In this document: positions 1-9,703 of the stretch, in pieces
Numbering within the stretch: position 1 is the stretch's first letter
Layout of the letters: each line of letters begins with the position of its first letter
Assembly (NCBI RefSeq): GCF_001673365.1
Contig: NZ_LZLS01000103.1
Coordinates: forward strand, 1-53,565
DNA: 53,565 bases
Direction: 5' to 3'
From: Mycobacterium asiaticum
Lineage (GTDB): Bacteria > Actinomycetota > Actinomycetes > Mycobacteriales > Mycobacteriaceae
Notes under the pieces: generated by a model
What the model was told of the DNA's origin: nothing
Database searches by the model: none
Seen by the model: the letters and a program-made list of their open reading frames with translations, nothing else
Position numbers and translations under genes: made by a program

Positions 1-670
1 GGGCTGGCCGGCCACCTTGACGTACACGGGTTGACCGCCCTTGCCATTGACCTTGAGCACCACCATTGCCGAACAGCAAGCCGCCTCGACCACCGGCCCC
101 ACCGCTACCGCCATTGCCTCCGACGACGCCGACCGCTCCCGACGCGCCGGCCCCGCCAGCCCCGCCGATCCCGCCGTTGCCGAACAGTCCCGCGTCTCCA
201 CCGCGACCACCGGCTTGCCCAGCGGCCCCCGAGCCACCGTTGCCGCCGTTGCCCCACAGGAGGCCGCCTGCCCCGCCATTAGCGCCGGTCCCGGGGGCGC
301 CGTTGGTGCCGTCGCCGACCAGTGGACGCCCCAGCAATAAATTCGTGGGCGCATTGATCAATCCGAGGATCGGATCCAGCGGTGAGGCGTTTGCCGCCTC
401 CGCCAGCGCGTAGGCACCGCTAGCGCGTGCCAAGGTCTGCACAAAGTCGGCGTGAAAGGCCGTCGCGTGCGCGCTCAGCTGCTGGTATTCCCGGCCGAAA
501 CCGGAGAACAGCGAGGCGATTGCTGCTGACACCTCATCGGCGGCCGCGGATGCCACTTGTCCAGTGGCGAGCGCTGCCGCCTGGTTGGCGGTGTGTACTG
601 CTGATCCGAGACTGTTCAAGTGTGTCGTTGCAACGGTCAAAGAGCTGGGATTTGTGATCACGTAGGACAT
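1..670 (-). CDS. PE_PGRS family protein, 3' end outside the window
   Basis: The N-terminus starting [11 protein letters not shown], with the later [11 protein letters not shown] and [16 protein letters not shown] segments, is a standard PE domain of about 100 residues. A short linker ([24 protein letters not shown]) and then Gly-Gly-X repeats of the PGRS type follow. The ATG at 670 is preceded by a GAGGT Shine-Dalgarno-like sequence. PE proteins are usually exported by type VII (ESX-5) secretion to the mycobacterial surface; the substrate or role of this one cannot be read. The gene runs off the left edge. In the last 60 bases the Gly-rich frame turns into an unusual Q/R-rich string while the next frame reads [19 protein letters not shown], so a frameshift is possible. 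The family call is secure; the specific member is unknown. Confidence 0.9.
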   Translation of the reverse strand, partial: MSYVITNPSSLTVATTHLNSLGSAVHTANQAAALATGQVASAAADEVSAAIASLFSGFGREYQQLSAHATAFHADFVQTLARASGAYALAEAANASPLDPILGLINAPTNLLLGRPLVGDGTNGAPGTGANGGAGGLLWGNGGNGGSGAAGQAGGRGGDAGLFGNGGIGGAGGAGASGAVGVVGGNGGSGGAGGRGGLLFGNGGAQGQWQGRSTRVRQGGRPA

Positions 671-1567
671 GTACAACCTCGTCGTTGTTCAGACGCCAGT
701 CCAGGCCGGCATGGGTTAATTAGGGCAGAAGCGAATGGGCTCGTAGCTGACGTTGGGGATAATGTCGTCCGATTCATCCGGGGACAATGCCCCGTCAAAC
801 GACTAAATATAAATTTCGATTGGGCCCTGGGCACTTCATCGGATGCTGGCGTCCCTATTTCAACGGTCTGTCTAAATGTTGCCGAGGTCGCGTTCCGCAG
901 CGCAGCGTCTAGATCGCCCGAGTTTCCACTAGCGGCCGACACGATGTCGGGCGCGATGTTCAGTGACGACAAATTCCGTTGCCCCTTGCCAGGTTGTTAG
1001 CCACCACGCGGCCCGACCGCGGTCCGAATCTAACAGTCCGCGAGGCACTCGCATAGAGTTTTCCGGCAAACTTCAAACTAAGGCCGCTTCAGGTGGCTCC
1101 TCAGCGTCGAACAATTCACACGGATCCCAGGTCAGGGCCGACTCGGCCGCAAGTTGGCGATGCGTCGACGCGCTACCGTGGGTTCGTCGGCTTCCGCGCT
1201 GGCGAGTCGTCAACAAGCGCTGCCTATAGTGAGCGCCCGGTGCTTGCCCGAAACAACGTCTACTGCGCGGTCCCTTTCTCGGTGGCTGTCGCACGACTGT
1301 TTTCTTCCAATCGAAGCCGTCGCGCAATTTGCCGACGCACGACGTCAGGTTCATCCGGGTCATGCGACCTCCTCAGATCACTGCCTCCAACTCTCACAAC
1401 AGCACTTACGACACGCGTACAGTCGGTGGACTCGTTGGGGGGACATGCCAATGTGGTCTATGTCATTGCCGAGTCATTGCCGACCCCGAATCGCCACGCG
1501 CTCTGTCTATCTTTGCGATACTCACCCGGTGCCTTCTGCCATCCAAGTGAGATCCAGCTCGCTCGTC
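671..1567. other. Intergenic stretch upstream of PE_PGRS, no convincing gene
   Basis: About 900 bases lie between the divergent PE_PGRS start and the first methyltransferase. Part of it (roughly 740-960) is visibly more AT-rich than the surroundings, as is common upstream of PE genes. The longer open frames overlap each other on both strands, lack typical mycobacterial third-position GC bias and match no family I know. Promoters for both flanking genes should lie here, but I cannot place a convincing -10/-35 pair. Confidence 0.5.
1073..1363 (-). CDS. Possible small ORF of 96 residues, weak
   Basis: The ATG at 1363 follows a perfect AGGAGG with four bases between, unusually good for an otherwise non-coding region. 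The product is basic in the middle (runs of Arg) and acidic at the C-terminus ([16 protein letters not shown]). I recognise no domain. Third codon positions are mixed rather than GC-rich, which argues against a conserved gene. It could be a decayed gene or a chance frame. Confidence 0.2.
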   Translation of the reverse strand: MTRMNLTSCVGKLRDGFDWKKTVVRQPPRKGPRSRRCFGQAPGAHYRQRLLTTRQRGSRRTHGSASTHRQLAAESALTWDPCELFDAEEPPEAALV

Positions 1568-2338
1568 ATGAAGCTCATCGCGAAGTACGGGTACCCCATC
1601 GGCACCCGCCTGATGGGCGCGGACGAGGTGTTGTTCATCAACTGGGCCTACGAAGAAGAGCCTCCGATGGCTCTGCCGCTATCGGCGTCTGATGAGCCCG
1701 ACCGGTACTACATCCAGCTGTATCACACGGTGGCAACCCAGGTTCCGCTGGAAGGCAAGGACGTATTGGAGGTCAGCTGCGGCCACGGCGGCGGTTCCTC
1801 GTATCTCGTCAGGACGCAGAAGCCGGCCTCCTACACCGGCCTGGATTTGAATCCGACCGGCATCAAATTCTGCCGCAAGCGACACAATTTGCCCGGCCTC
1901 GAATTTGTTCAGGGGGACGCCGAGAAGCTTCCCTTCCCGGATGAATCCGTCGATGTCGTGCTCAATATTGAAGCGTCGCACCACTATCCGAACATTGCGC
2001 GCTTCTTCACCGAGGTAGCCCGGGTCCTGCGTCCGGGCGGACATTTCCTTTACGCCGACCTGCGGGCAGTGCACCTGGTTCCGGAGTGGGAAGCCCAACT
2101 GGAGGCGGCCCCACTGCAACTGGTGTCCCAACGCGGTATCGACGACGAGGTCAAGCGGGGACTGGAGAAGAACTCGCCGCGACTGGAGGAATTGATCAAC
2201 CGCCGCGTGCCGAAAGTTCTGCGAAAGTTCGCGCGTAGCAACGGGGGAGTGCAGGGCGGAAGGCTCTACCGCGGAGTCGAGATGGGTCTGTTCTCCTACC
2301 GGGTGTACTGCTTCACGAAAGCCTCCGCGGACGCATAG
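1568..2338 (+). CDS. SAM-dependent methyltransferase, phthiotriol/GPL O-methyltransferase type
   Basis: A class I methyltransferase of about 256 residues. SAM motif I is [15 protein letters not shown], followed by YTGLDLN, a [18 protein letters not shown] motif II region and [14 protein letters not shown]. The segment [16 protein letters not shown] and the C-terminal [11 protein letters not shown] closely recall Rv2952, which O-methylates (phenol)phthiotriol dimycocerosates, and the methyltransferases of glycopeptidolipid loci. Placed beside glycosyltransferase and export genes, it probably O-methylates the lipid or a sugar of the local glycolipid. The start is uncertain: GTG at 1547 adds seven residues in frame, and neither start has a good ribosome site. 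It converges with the ABC permease gene across about 140 bases. Confidence 0.88.
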   Translation: MKLIAKYGYPIGTRLMGADEVLFINWAYEEEPPMALPLSASDEPDRYYIQLYHTVATQVPLEGKDVLEVSCGHGGGSSYLVRTQKPASYTGLDLNPTGIKFCRKRHNLPGLEFVQGDAEKLPFPDESVDVVLNIEASHHYPNIARFFTEVARVLRPGGHFLYADLRAVHLVPEWEAQLEAAPLQLVSQRGIDDEVKRGLEKNSPRLEELINRRVPKVLRKFARSNGGVQGGRLYRGVEMGLFSYRVYCFTKASADA

Positions 2339-2480
2339 TCGCTACGTCGAGACTGCGGTGAGCGCGTGTTGTAGGGCTGCTCAGTAGCCGTCGGTGCAGT
2401 TTCGGTGCGGTGGCCGCATTTCTCGATGCCGCACACCCCGCTATCGCGCCGCTATAGCGCCCCGGTGACGGCGCGTTAGG

Positions 2481-3272
2481 TCAGGAGCCGCACTCGGCGG
2501 CGGCCCGGTAGCCGCGCACGGCCAGGGGAATGAACACCGCGATCAGCCCGACCGCCCACGTGAGAGTCAGCCCCAGGGGCAGCAGCAGCGGGCCCTCGTG
2601 AGCCAGGGCGCGCATGACCTCGATCGGCGGCGACATCGGCTGCAACCGAACAACCGGCTGGATCCACTGCGGAAACAGCGAGACCGGTGTGGTGCCGGAA
2701 CTGATCAATACCAGTGCGCTGATCCCCGCCGCCATATACGTCACGATGGCGCGGCCATTGCTGCGTACGGCCAGCGTCATCACTAGCGCGGTGAACCCGA
2801 CCACCACGAGCGGGGGAATGAGTATGTAAGCCAGCGCGGTGTGCCAGCCGTGTGCGAAGTGCAGGCCCATGGCCATTCCGACGGCGGTGATGAGGATCGT
2901 GCCCAGCAGGGCGCGCGCTGCCTCGGCGATCAATCGTCCGCCGATGGCGCTTGCTCGGTGTACGGGCAACACCCACATGCGGCTGAGTAGTCCGGACGCA
3001 CGCTCCATCGGAATGCCGACAGCGCCGCCCAAAGCGCCGAACATGCCCGCCAGCACCGCGCACATCGGGACCAATCCGTAGATGCTGTCCACACCGGTGA
3101 CCTTTTGGATCTGCTCACCGAGAACGGCCTTGTACACCACCAGCAGGCAGACCGGCAGAATGACCGTGGCCAGTACCGCTGCCGGTTCGCGCCGCCAGCG
3201 GATCATGATTCGGCCAGCGTGCAGCCAGCTCTGGCTGAGCAGAGAAACTAGCGCACTGTATTTCGAGTTCAT
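2481..3272 (-). CDS. ABC-2 type permease, DrrC-like
   Basis: A 263-residue membrane protein with about six hydrophobic segments (for example near residues 30-50, 65-85, 110-135, 145-170, 180-200 and 230-255). The conserved ABC-2 permease features are PMERASGLLSRMWVLPV in the first half and SSGTTPVSLFPQWIQPVVRLQPMSPPIEVMRAL in the second. This matches the daunorubicin-resistance / phthiocerol dimycocerosate exporter permeases DrrB and DrrC. Its ATG overlaps the end of the preceding permease gene by four bases (ATGA), so the two are translationally coupled. It is the last gene of a three-gene minus-strand operon. Its likely role is export of a glycolipid or precursor across the plasma membrane; the substrate is inferred from context only. 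Confidence 0.88.
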   Translation of the reverse strand: MNSKYSALVSLLSQSWLHAGRIMIRWRREPAAVLATVILPVCLLVVYKAVLGEQIQKVTGVDSIYGLVPMCAVLAGMFGALGGAVGIPMERASGLLSRMWVLPVHRASAIGGRLIAEAARALLGTILITAVGMAMGLHFAHGWHTALAYILIPPLVVVGFTALVMTLAVRSNGRAIVTYMAAGISALVLISSGTTPVSLFPQWIQPVVRLQPMSPPIEVMRALAHEGPLLLPLGLTLTWAVGLIAVFIPLAVRGYRAAAECGS

Positions 3273-4012
3273 TGGCTACGCCTCTGCATCCGCAAGGTGA
3301 TCAGGCCGAAGAGCAACAGCATGCCGACGCACCACGCCATGGCCACCTGCGCATGGTGCGTCGGTACGTGCCCGCTGGCCAAGCCGCGCAACGTTTCGGC
3401 GGTATGGGAAACCGGTTGGTTACGCACGAAGGGCCGCACCCACTCGGGAAATGTCTTCTCCGGTGCGACACCGGTGGACAGCAAAATCAGCAACAACTGA
3501 GGGATCAGCATCAATTGGGTCGTCGTTTCGATATTGCCGCCGCGCGAGCCCAACGCATCGGCACCCAGGGAAACACCGAGGCAAAGCAGCAAGGCCAGAA
3601 CCACGAACGCCACCCCGTAGGCGAGTCCACCGGCCATCCGGAACCCGAATGCGTAGCCGGCAACCATGGTCGCTACCAGAGCGATCGACGCCCGCACCAG
3701 CGTCGCCGTGATGCGAGCGCTCACCGGCGAGATAGCGGCGATCGGCATAGTCCGCAGCCTCGTACCCAGCCCGAACACGCGATCACGGCCGGCGCGATCG
3801 GCCGTCAGCGCCGCGGCCATGATCATGGATTGGACCACCACCGCGGGCAAAACGTACTGGGGGTAGGTCAAGTGACCGGTGTCGATGAGCCCGTGGGTGG
3901 CCATGGTGAGGCCGACAAGGCTCACGATCGGCACAAAAATCTCAAAAAGGATGCCGGCGTCGCGCAGCGTAGTCCGCAGCGAACGTTCGGTGAGGGCGAC
4001 CAGCGCAGTCAT
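3269..4012 (-). CDS. ABC-2 type permease, DrrB-like
   Basis: A 247-residue integral membrane protein of the ABC-2 family with about six membrane segments. The typical loop RDRVFGLGTRLRTMPIAAISPVSAR and the C-terminal STGVAPEKTFPEWVRPFVRNQPVSHTAETLRGL correspond to the matching positions of its downstream partner, so the two permeases probably form a heterodimer. The start overlaps the ATPase gene by four bases, and its own end overlaps the next permease by four. This tight coupling makes a DrrABC-type exporter very likely. Nothing in the sequence fixes the transported lipid. Confidence 0.88.
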   Translation of the reverse strand: MTALVALTERSLRTTLRDAGILFEIFVPIVSLVGLTMATHGLIDTGHLTYPQYVLPAVVVQSMIMAAALTADRAGRDRVFGLGTRLRTMPIAAISPVSARITATLVRASIALVATMVAGYAFGFRMAGGLAYGVAFVVLALLLCLGVSLGADALGSRGGNIETTTQLMLIPQLLLILLSTGVAPEKTFPEWVRPFVRNQPVSHTAETLRGLASGHVPTHHAQVAMAWCVGMLLLFGLITLRMQRRSQ

Positions 4013-4956
4013 GGCTGAGCGACGGGGTGCTTTGTCAGATGCAGGAAAGCCTCGTCAAGCGAGGGCTTGCGCAGGGAGATGTCGGCGATCTCGATGCCGA
4101 TCGAGTCGAGCCGACGAAATACCTCGCCTAACGTGGTCACGCCTTCTTTGGCGAGTACGGACACCGAGTTGGTGTCGGAGTCGAGGTCAATGCCGTCCAG
4201 GCCGGCCAACGCGGCCGCGACCTGCGGCAGATCCGCCGGGTTGGCGGGTGTTACCTCGCAGTAGCTGGCGCCTACCTGGCGCTTGAGTTCCGCGGAGGTG
4301 CCGCTGGCGATCACTTGGCCGTGGTTGAAAACGACGATCGAATCGCTCAGCACGTCAGCCTCTTCGAGGTACTGGGTGGTGAGCAGCACGGTGACGTCCT
4401 GCTCGGCCAGTGAACTGACAATGCTCCACACGTCGCGTCGGCTGCGCGGGTCCAAGCCGGTGGTCGGCTCGTCGAGGAAAAGCACCTTCGGCGTTACCAC
4501 CAGCGCGCTGGCCAGGTCGACGCGCCGCCACATGCCTCCGGAGTATGTCGAGACTCGCCGATCGGCCGCGGCGACGAGGTCGAACTGCCCGATCAGCTCG
4601 TCGGCACGGGCTTTGGCCTGTTTGCGGCCCAGTCCGCGCATGCGGCCGAACAGGACCAAATTCTCCCGGCCGGTGAGCATCGGGTCCACGGCGGTGAATT
4701 GTCCCGTGATCCCAATTTGGGAGCGCACTTTCGCCGATTGACGAACGACGTCGTAGCCGGCAACGGCGGCGCGACCCGAGGTGGGCCGCAGCAACGTGCA
4801 CAGGATGTTCAGGGTGGTCGTCTTGCCAGCACCGTTGTGGCCGAGAATGGCGCATACCGACCCTGCCGGAACCGAGAAATCAACACCACGCAGCGCGGCG
4901 GTTCCCGCCCCGAATGTCTTTGTGAGGCCCTCGACCTCTACCGCAAATTGCCCCAC
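4009..4956 (-). CDS. ABC transporter ATP-binding protein, DrrA-like
   Basis: A 315-residue nucleotide-binding subunit. Walker A is GHNGAGKTT, the signature is YSGGMWRRVDLAS, Walker B is VLFLDEPTTGLD, and the switch histidine is replaced by Gln (LLTTQYLEEAD), as in DrrA-type ATPases. The C-terminal extension ending SLDEAFLHLTKHP is the DrrA-family regulatory tail. The start is a GTG at 4956 with no clear Shine-Dalgarno. It is the first gene of the three-gene operon and lies divergently from the methyltransferase gene at 5134 across about 177 bases, which should hold both promoters. It powers the two ABC-2 permeases encoded downstream. Confidence 0.92.
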   Translation of the reverse strand: MGQFAVEVEGLTKTFGAGTAALRGVDFSVPAGSVCAILGHNGAGKTTTLNILCTLLRPTSGRAAVAGYDVVRQSAKVRSQIGITGQFTAVDPMLTGRENLVLFGRMRGLGRKQAKARADELIGQFDLVAAADRRVSTYSGGMWRRVDLASALVVTPKVLFLDEPTTGLDPRSRRDVWSIVSSLAEQDVTVLLTTQYLEEADVLSDSIVVFNHGQVIASGTSAELKRQVGASYCEVTPANPADLPQVAAALAGLDGIDLDSDTNSVSVLAKEGVTTLGEVFRRLDSIGIEIADISLRKPSLDEAFLHLTKHPVAQP

Positions 4957-5133
4957 GGGGGTGAGTATTTCATGTCCGGGGGCCCCCCGCTGGCGTATTG
5001 CGGAATCTCAGACATTTCACCCGATCACGCGGGATGTGGCCTGTGCAACAGCGCATTCGTCACCCGGAATCGGCCTGCGACCAGCGGCTCGGCTGATAGT
5101 CTACGACCTTCACAGCCCACCGAACGGACCGAG

Positions 5134-5796
5134 ATGACCGCCCTGCAACGCTTTTTCACCGACGAACGCCGGCGAGCCGAACGCCGCGTCGATTGGCGAC
5201 GCGCTGGGCGGCGAGCGCAGGCCACGCTCATACCGTGGTCCCCGCGGGTGCTCGGGAAGCGGCTGGAAAGCCAGGCCCGCATGCTTGGCGATCACATCAA
5301 TCGCGGCGATACGGTGCTGGACGTCGGATGCGAAACCGGGCATCTGTGCAAGTATCTCGCCGATATGCATGGTGCGGTTGCGACCGGCATCGACGTCCAT
5401 GACGCAGTGACCGTCCCGATCGACTTCAGTGTGTTCGACGGCAGATCAATCCCGTTCGAAGACAATGCGTTTGACCACGTGGTGTTGAGTTTTGTGCTCC
5501 ACCACGCCAACGACCCGATGCAGTTGATCAAGGAATGCCGGCGGGTCGCTCGGCGCAGCATCATTGCATTCGAGGATCTGCCCGAGACGCGGGTGGAAAA
5601 GGCGCTGACCAAGTTCCACATCGGGGCGTTCAGGTTGGCGTACCGATTGGAATCGGCCGGCGATTACCGCACCGCGCTCGAATGGGCTGGTGAGCAGGCC
5701 GACAACGTGTCTCAGACGCCGCTGCCGCTGGACTGGTTCGACGTGTTGTACCGAGTTCCGCACGTCATGCTGATTTATCGATTTGGGAATGACTAG
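5134..5796 (+). CDS. Class I SAM methyltransferase
   Basis: A 220-residue protein with a Methyltransf_11-like core: VLDVGCETGHLCKYL (SAM motif I), GIDVHD, and IPFEDNAFDHVVLSFVLHHANDP. The frame stays open far upstream, but homology-like sequence begins at MTALQRFFTDERR, so ATG 5134 was chosen; its ribosome site is weak. The stop lies six bases before the next glycosyltransferase gene, indicating an operon of methyltransferase, UGT-like transferase and GT2 transferase. A sugar or fatty-acyl O-methylation step in the local glycolipid is likely but unproven. M. tuberculosis has a methyltransferase (Rv1523) at the equivalent place before Rv1524, though I cannot say this is its orthologue. Confidence 0.8.
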   Translation: MTALQRFFTDERRRAERRVDWRRAGRRAQATLIPWSPRVLGKRLESQARMLGDHINRGDTVLDVGCETGHLCKYLADMHGAVATGIDVHDAVTVPIDFSVFDGRSIPFEDNAFDHVVLSFVLHHANDPMQLIKECRRVARRSIIAFEDLPETRVEKALTKFHIGAFRLAYRLESAGDYRTALEWAGEQADNVSQTPLPLDWFDVLYRVPHVMLIYRFGND

Positions 5797-5802
5797 CGGG
5801 CG

Positions 5803-7065
5803 ATGAAATTCGTCCTGGCAAGCTGCGGGACGCGCGGCGACGTCGAGCCATGCGCAGCTGTCGGTCTGGAGCTGCGGCGCCGCGGGCACGACGTGGTGAT
5901 GGCGACTCCGCCCGACCAGGTCTCTTTCGTCGAGGGCATGGGGCTGACAGCGGTTCCGATGGGCCCCCCAACAGGGGAGATCCCGGACGTTTTCGTCACG
6001 CCGTGGACGATCAAGGATCCGATCAAACCGTTACGTGACGCGATGGACCACATCAACGAGCGTTGGGCCGACGTGAGCAACACGTTGAAGTCGGTGACGG
6101 CCGGTGCTGACCTGCTTTTCACCGGCGTCTCCTACCAGGAGGCCGCCGCCAATGTCGCTGAGCATTACGGCATTCCCGTGGCCGCCTGGCATCACGTCCC
6201 GATGCGGCCGAACGGCCAGGTGGTTTCCCTCGTGCCTGCGCCGTTGTTGAGAGTGGCGATGCGCCTTACCGACTGGGCGCAATGGCGCCTGGTCAAGCGG
6301 GCCGAAGACACTCAACGAGATGGACTGGGGATACCCAGGGCGCACGCACCGGCATCGCGGCGAATGGCGGAGCGCGGATCGCTGGAGATGCAAGCCTACG
6401 ACGCACTGTGTTTTCCCGGCGTGCAGCGGGAATGGACCGCTCAACGCCCGTTTGTCGGCGCGCTCACCGCAGAGCTACCAACCGATTTCGACGACGAGAC
6501 TTTGACGTGGATCGCCTCCGGCACTCCGCCGATTTACTTCGGATTCGGCAGCATGCCAGTCAAGTCGCCCGCCGAGATGGTGCGAATGATCATCGCTTCG
6601 TGCGATGAACTCGGGGAGCGAGCGCTAATTTGCTCCGGAGCAACGCATTTGGCGGACATACCCGATTCCCCCCGCGTCAAGGTGGTGCGCGCGGTCAGCC
6701 ACGCCGCCGTCTTTCCGGCGTGCCGGGCGGTCGTCCACCATGGCGGCGCCGGGACAACCGCGGCCGGTCTGCGCGCCGGCGTGCCCACCCTGATCCTGTG
6801 GGTCGCCTCCGATCAGCCCATCTGGGCATCGGTGGTGAAGCGGCTCAAAGTTGGTAGGGCTCGGCGCTTTTCGCGTACCACCGGTAAATCGCTGACCAAG
6901 GATCTGCGCCGTATTCTGACACCGCAATACGCTCAGCGAGCCCGAGAGGTCGCCGCTCAAATGACGAAAGCCACCGAGAGCGTCGCGACCGCCGCCGATC
7001 TCTTGGAGAGCGCCGCCGGTGGAAAGCGGCGCAGCGGATGTGGTGGGTCGATGTACGGTGGCTAA
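5803..7065 (+). CDS. UGT/GtfA-like family 1 glycosyltransferase (Rv1524-like)
   Basis: A 420-residue GT-B transferase. The N-terminal MKFVLASCGTRGDVEPCAAVG is the acceptor-side signature of the glycopeptidolipid/vancomycin Gtf group. The C-terminal half has PPIYFGFGSMPVKSP and the nucleotide-sugar binding segment AVVHHGGAGTTAAGLRAGVPTLILW. Such enzymes add deoxyhexoses to lipid-linked glycans. Order and sequence resemble Rv1524, followed as in M. tuberculosis by a WbbL2-like gene, which its end overlaps by eight bases. A paralogue lies at 13271-14548 on the other strand. The likely job is adding a sugar to the LOS or related glycolipid; donor and acceptor are not determinable here. Confidence 0.9.
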   Translation: MKFVLASCGTRGDVEPCAAVGLELRRRGHDVVMATPPDQVSFVEGMGLTAVPMGPPTGEIPDVFVTPWTIKDPIKPLRDAMDHINERWADVSNTLKSVTAGADLLFTGVSYQEAAANVAEHYGIPVAAWHHVPMRPNGQVVSLVPAPLLRVAMRLTDWAQWRLVKRAEDTQRDGLGIPRAHAPASRRMAERGSLEMQAYDALCFPGVQREWTAQRPFVGALTAELPTDFDDETLTWIASGTPPIYFGFGSMPVKSPAEMVRMIIASCDELGERALICSGATHLADIPDSPRVKVVRAVSHAAVFPACRAVVHHGGAGTTAAGLRAGVPTLILWVASDQPIWASVVKRLKVGRARRFSRTTGKSLTKDLRRILTPQYAQRAREVAAQMTKATESVATAADLLESAAGGKRRSGCGGSMYGG

Positions 7066-7834
7066 CGTGTCTGTTCTGATCACTGTCCCGGTCTTCGGGC
7101 AGCACGAGTACACCCATGCTCTGGTAGGTGATCTCGAGCGCGAGGGTGCCGACTACGTGATCGTCGACAACCGCGGTGACTATCCGAAAATCGCCAACGA
7201 ACGGGTGATCACACCGGGTGAAAACCTGGGCTGGGCGGCGGGCAGCGAACACGGCTTCCGAATTGCGTTCTCTGAAGGCTATTCCCATGCGATGACGCTG
7301 AACAACGACACTCGGATCTCGAAGGGTTTCGTCGCCGGGCTGCTCGACCCCCGGCTACCGGCTGACGCGGGGGTCGTCGGGCCGATGTTCGATGGCGGGT
7401 ACCCCTACGCGACCGACGAGCAGAAACCCGACGCCGCCGATTACATTCCCCGTCCGCGGTACCGGGTGGTGCCCGCCGTAGAAGGAACGGCCCTGGTGGT
7501 TTCCCATGCCTGTTGGCAAGAAACCGGCGGCATGAACCTGGTCGACTTCAAGCAATACGGGTGGGGCCCCGACCTCGACCTCTGTTTCCGCGCGCGCAAA
7601 GCCGGATTCGGCGCCTATACAACAGAAATGGCTTACATCAACCACTTCGGACGCAGGACCGCCAATGCGCACTTCGGGGCCTGGCGCTACGAGATGGGCG
7701 CAAACGTCGCCATGCTGCAGGGGCTGCGGCGCCTGCACGGCGCGCGAGTGGCGCTAGACATCATGCGGCAGATCGGTATAGCGCACGACCGTAGCGCGCA
7801 CCGCTCGCTGCCGCTGGAGAACTCGGCCAGCTGA
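7058..7834 (+). CDS. wbbL2: Family 2 glycosyltransferase, WbbL2-like
   Basis: A protein of about 258 residues. The N-terminal [19 protein letters not shown], the segment [18 protein letters not shown], and the catalytic-region MTLNNDTR (DxD-like) followed by [16 protein letters not shown] are typical of rhamnosyltransferase WbbL relatives, and the whole resembles M. tuberculosis Rv1525. GTG 7058 was chosen because GGTGGG lies at a good distance before it and the product begins [15 protein letters not shown] 7019 and GTG 7067 are alternatives. The start overlaps the upstream glycosyltransferase, so the two are probably coupled. It probably adds a rhamnose-like sugar to the lipid-linked glycan on the cytoplasmic face. 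Confidence 0.85.
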   Translation: MANVSVLITVPVFGQHEYTHALVGDLEREGADYVIVDNRGDYPKIANERVITPGENLGWAAGSEHGFRIAFSEGYSHAMTLNNDTRISKGFVAGLLDPRLPADAGVVGPMFDGGYPYATDEQKPDAADYIPRPRYRVVPAVEGTALVVSHACWQETGGMNLVDFKQYGWGPDLDLCFRARKAGFGAYTTEMAYINHFGRRTANAHFGAWRYEMGANVAMLQGLRRLHGARVALDIMRQIGIAHDRSAHRSLPLENSAS

Positions 7835-7922
7835 GATCTCGGGTCTTAGCACTGTAGACGATGATCGATGCGGTCGCACCTTGCCGTTCCCCGGAAGAAA
7901 CCGCCCTGCCGCAGGTAATCTG

Positions 7923-9680
7923 TTGTCCGTGGTTGAGTCCTCCCTTCCTGCCGTCCTGCGCGAGCGCGCCAGCTTGCAGCCCAATGACACGGCATTCACA
8001 TACCTTGATTTCGAGCAGGATTGGGACGGCGTTCCCATCACGCTGACGTGGTCACAGTTGTACCGGCGCGTCCTGAACCTGGGTGAACACCTCAAAACTC
8101 AGGGATCGATCGGCGATAGAGCGCTTATATTGGCGCCCCAAGGACTCGAATACATCATCGGTTTCTTGGGGGCGCTGCAGGCCGGACAGATCGCGATTCC
8201 GCTGTCGGTGCCCTACGGCGGTGTGCACGATGAGCGGACGATCTCGGTCCTGGCTGACACCTCGCCGACGGTGGTGCTGACGACGTCGCCCCACGCGGAG
8301 AGCGCCCGCGAGGTCGTGCAGTCCGACCAAGGACATGCCCCACCCGCAATCGTGGAAATCGATCTGCTGGACCTGGATTCCCGGAAAAGGCCATCGGGCC
8401 CGAGACCGCGGGCCGGGCAGAGCGACCAACCAGACTTTATCTACTTGCAGTACACCTCGGGATCGACCCGCACCCCCGCCGGCGTCATGGTTACTAATAG
8501 GAACGTTTTCGCCAACTATGAGCAGATCATGGGCGATTTCTTTGTGGCGAACGGAGGTGTTGCCCCGGCGGATCTCACGGTGGTGTCGTGGTTGCCGCTC
8601 TACCACGACATGGGTCTGCTGATGGGGATCATCATGCCGATCCTGGCGGGCGTGCCGACGGTGCTGACCAGCCCGGTTGGATTCCTGCAACGACCAGCCC
8701 GATGGCTCCACCTGCTCGCGCAAGGCAGTTGCACACTTTCTGCGGGACCCAATTTCGCCTTCGACCTGGCCGTGCGCAAGACGTCCGACGAGGACATGGC
8801 CGGACTCGACCTCTCCGGCGTGCACAGCATCCTCAACGGCAGCGAGCGGGTGCAGCCGGCCACCCTCAAGCGATTTGCCGACCGCTTCGCCCAATTCAAT
8901 TTTCCGGCAGAGGCTTTGCGGCCCTCCTACGGGATGGCCGAAGCGACGGTGTACATCGCGACACGTGAGGTTGGTGACCCGCCGGAGATCGGTCACTTCG
9001 ACAGCGAGAAGTTGCCCACCGGGGCTGCGGTGCGGTGCGAGATTGGTTCGGGCACACCACTAGTCAGCTACGGGACCGCCAAATCGATGGATGTTCGCAT
9101 CGTGGACGGCGACACCGGCCGCGAATGCCCGGAGGGCACCGTCGGCGAGATCTGGGTCCACGGCGATAACGTCGCAGCCGGCTACTGGCAGAAACCCGAA
9201 GAGACGCAACGTGTTTTCGAGGCGAAGATCATCGAACCGGCGGGGGAGACCCCCGAAGGCCCGTGGTTGCGCACCGGTGACTCGGGGTTCTATTCGGACC
9301 GAGAACTTTTCATCATCGGCCGCATCAAGGACCTGTTAATTGTCTACGGCCGCAACCACTCTCCCGATGACATCGAAGCGACCATCCAGGAGGTCACCGC
9401 CGGGCGTTGCGCCGCGATCACGGTGCCCGATCGGGGCGCCGAAAAGCTCGTCGCCATCATCGAGATGAAGAAGCGCGGCGACGACGATGAGGCCGCGGAT
9501 CGGCTGCGCACCGCCAAACGTGAAATCACCGCGGCAATCTCGAAGTCGCACGGGCTCAGCGTTTCGGATCTGGTGCTGGTGTCGCCGGGCTCGATTCCGA
9601 TCACCACCAGCGGCAAGATCAGACGGTCGACCTGCGTCGAGCTGTACCGCCAGGGCGAGTTCAGCCGCTTGGACGCCTAA
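7923..9680 (+). CDS. fadD25: Fatty acyl-AMP ligase, FadD25-like
   Basis: About 585 residues of the adenylate-forming family. The core motifs are [16 protein letters not shown] (P-loop), [32 protein letters not shown], and [20 protein letters not shown], with a C-terminal TTSGKIRRS. The wording matches the long-chain fatty acyl-AMP ligases (FAAL), which form acyl-adenylates and hand them to polyketide synthases without making the CoA ester. The TTG at 7923 gives MSVVESSLP, the family start; an upstream in-frame start at 7881 has no support. It ends 23 bases before the convergent mmpL gene, the same fadD25/mmpL12 pairing as in M. tuberculosis. It probably supplies the starter acyl chain to the Pks5-type synthases. 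Confidence 0.9.
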   Translation: MSVVESSLPAVLRERASLQPNDTAFTYLDFEQDWDGVPITLTWSQLYRRVLNLGEHLKTQGSIGDRALILAPQGLEYIIGFLGALQAGQIAIPLSVPYGGVHDERTISVLADTSPTVVLTTSPHAESAREVVQSDQGHAPPAIVEIDLLDLDSRKRPSGPRPRAGQSDQPDFIYLQYTSGSTRTPAGVMVTNRNVFANYEQIMGDFFVANGGVAPADLTVVSWLPLYHDMGLLMGIIMPILAGVPTVLTSPVGFLQRPARWLHLLAQGSCTLSAGPNFAFDLAVRKTSDEDMAGLDLSGVHSILNGSERVQPATLKRFADRFAQFNFPAEALRPSYGMAEATVYIATREVGDPPEIGHFDSEKLPTGAAVRCEIGSGTPLVSYGTAKSMDVRIVDGDTGRECPEGTVGEIWVHGDNVAAGYWQKPEETQRVFEAKIIEPAGETPEGPWLRTGDSGFYSDRELFIIGRIKDLLIVYGRNHSPDDIEATIQEVTAGRCAAITVPDRGAEKLVAIIEMKKRGDDDEAADRLRTAKREITAAISKSHGLSVSDLVLVSPGSIPITTSGKIRRSTCVELYRQGEFSRLDA

Positions 9681-9703
9681 GCGCATCCGCCGGTGATTTA
9701 GGG

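Noticed and set aside
66..413. Proline-rich open frame on the plus strand.
   Set aside because: It is the antisense shadow of the Gly-rich PGRS repeats of the PE_PGRS gene on the minus strand.
1154..1567. Long N-terminal extension of the first methyltransferase (the frame is open to 1154).
   Set aside because: The extra 130 residues are Arg/Ser-rich, lack coding bias and do not belong to the family; homology-like sequence starts near 1568.
2439..2459. Small inverted repeat (CGCTAT / ATAGCG) between the convergent methyltransferase and ABC permease genes, as a bidirectional terminator.
   Set aside because: Only a 6-bp stem with a 9-base loop and no T-run; too weak to call.
4957..5133. GC-rich palindromic run near 4978-4990 as an operator for drrA.
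   Set aside because: It is a simple G/C run, not a structured dyad, and no related site is seen elsewhere in the window.
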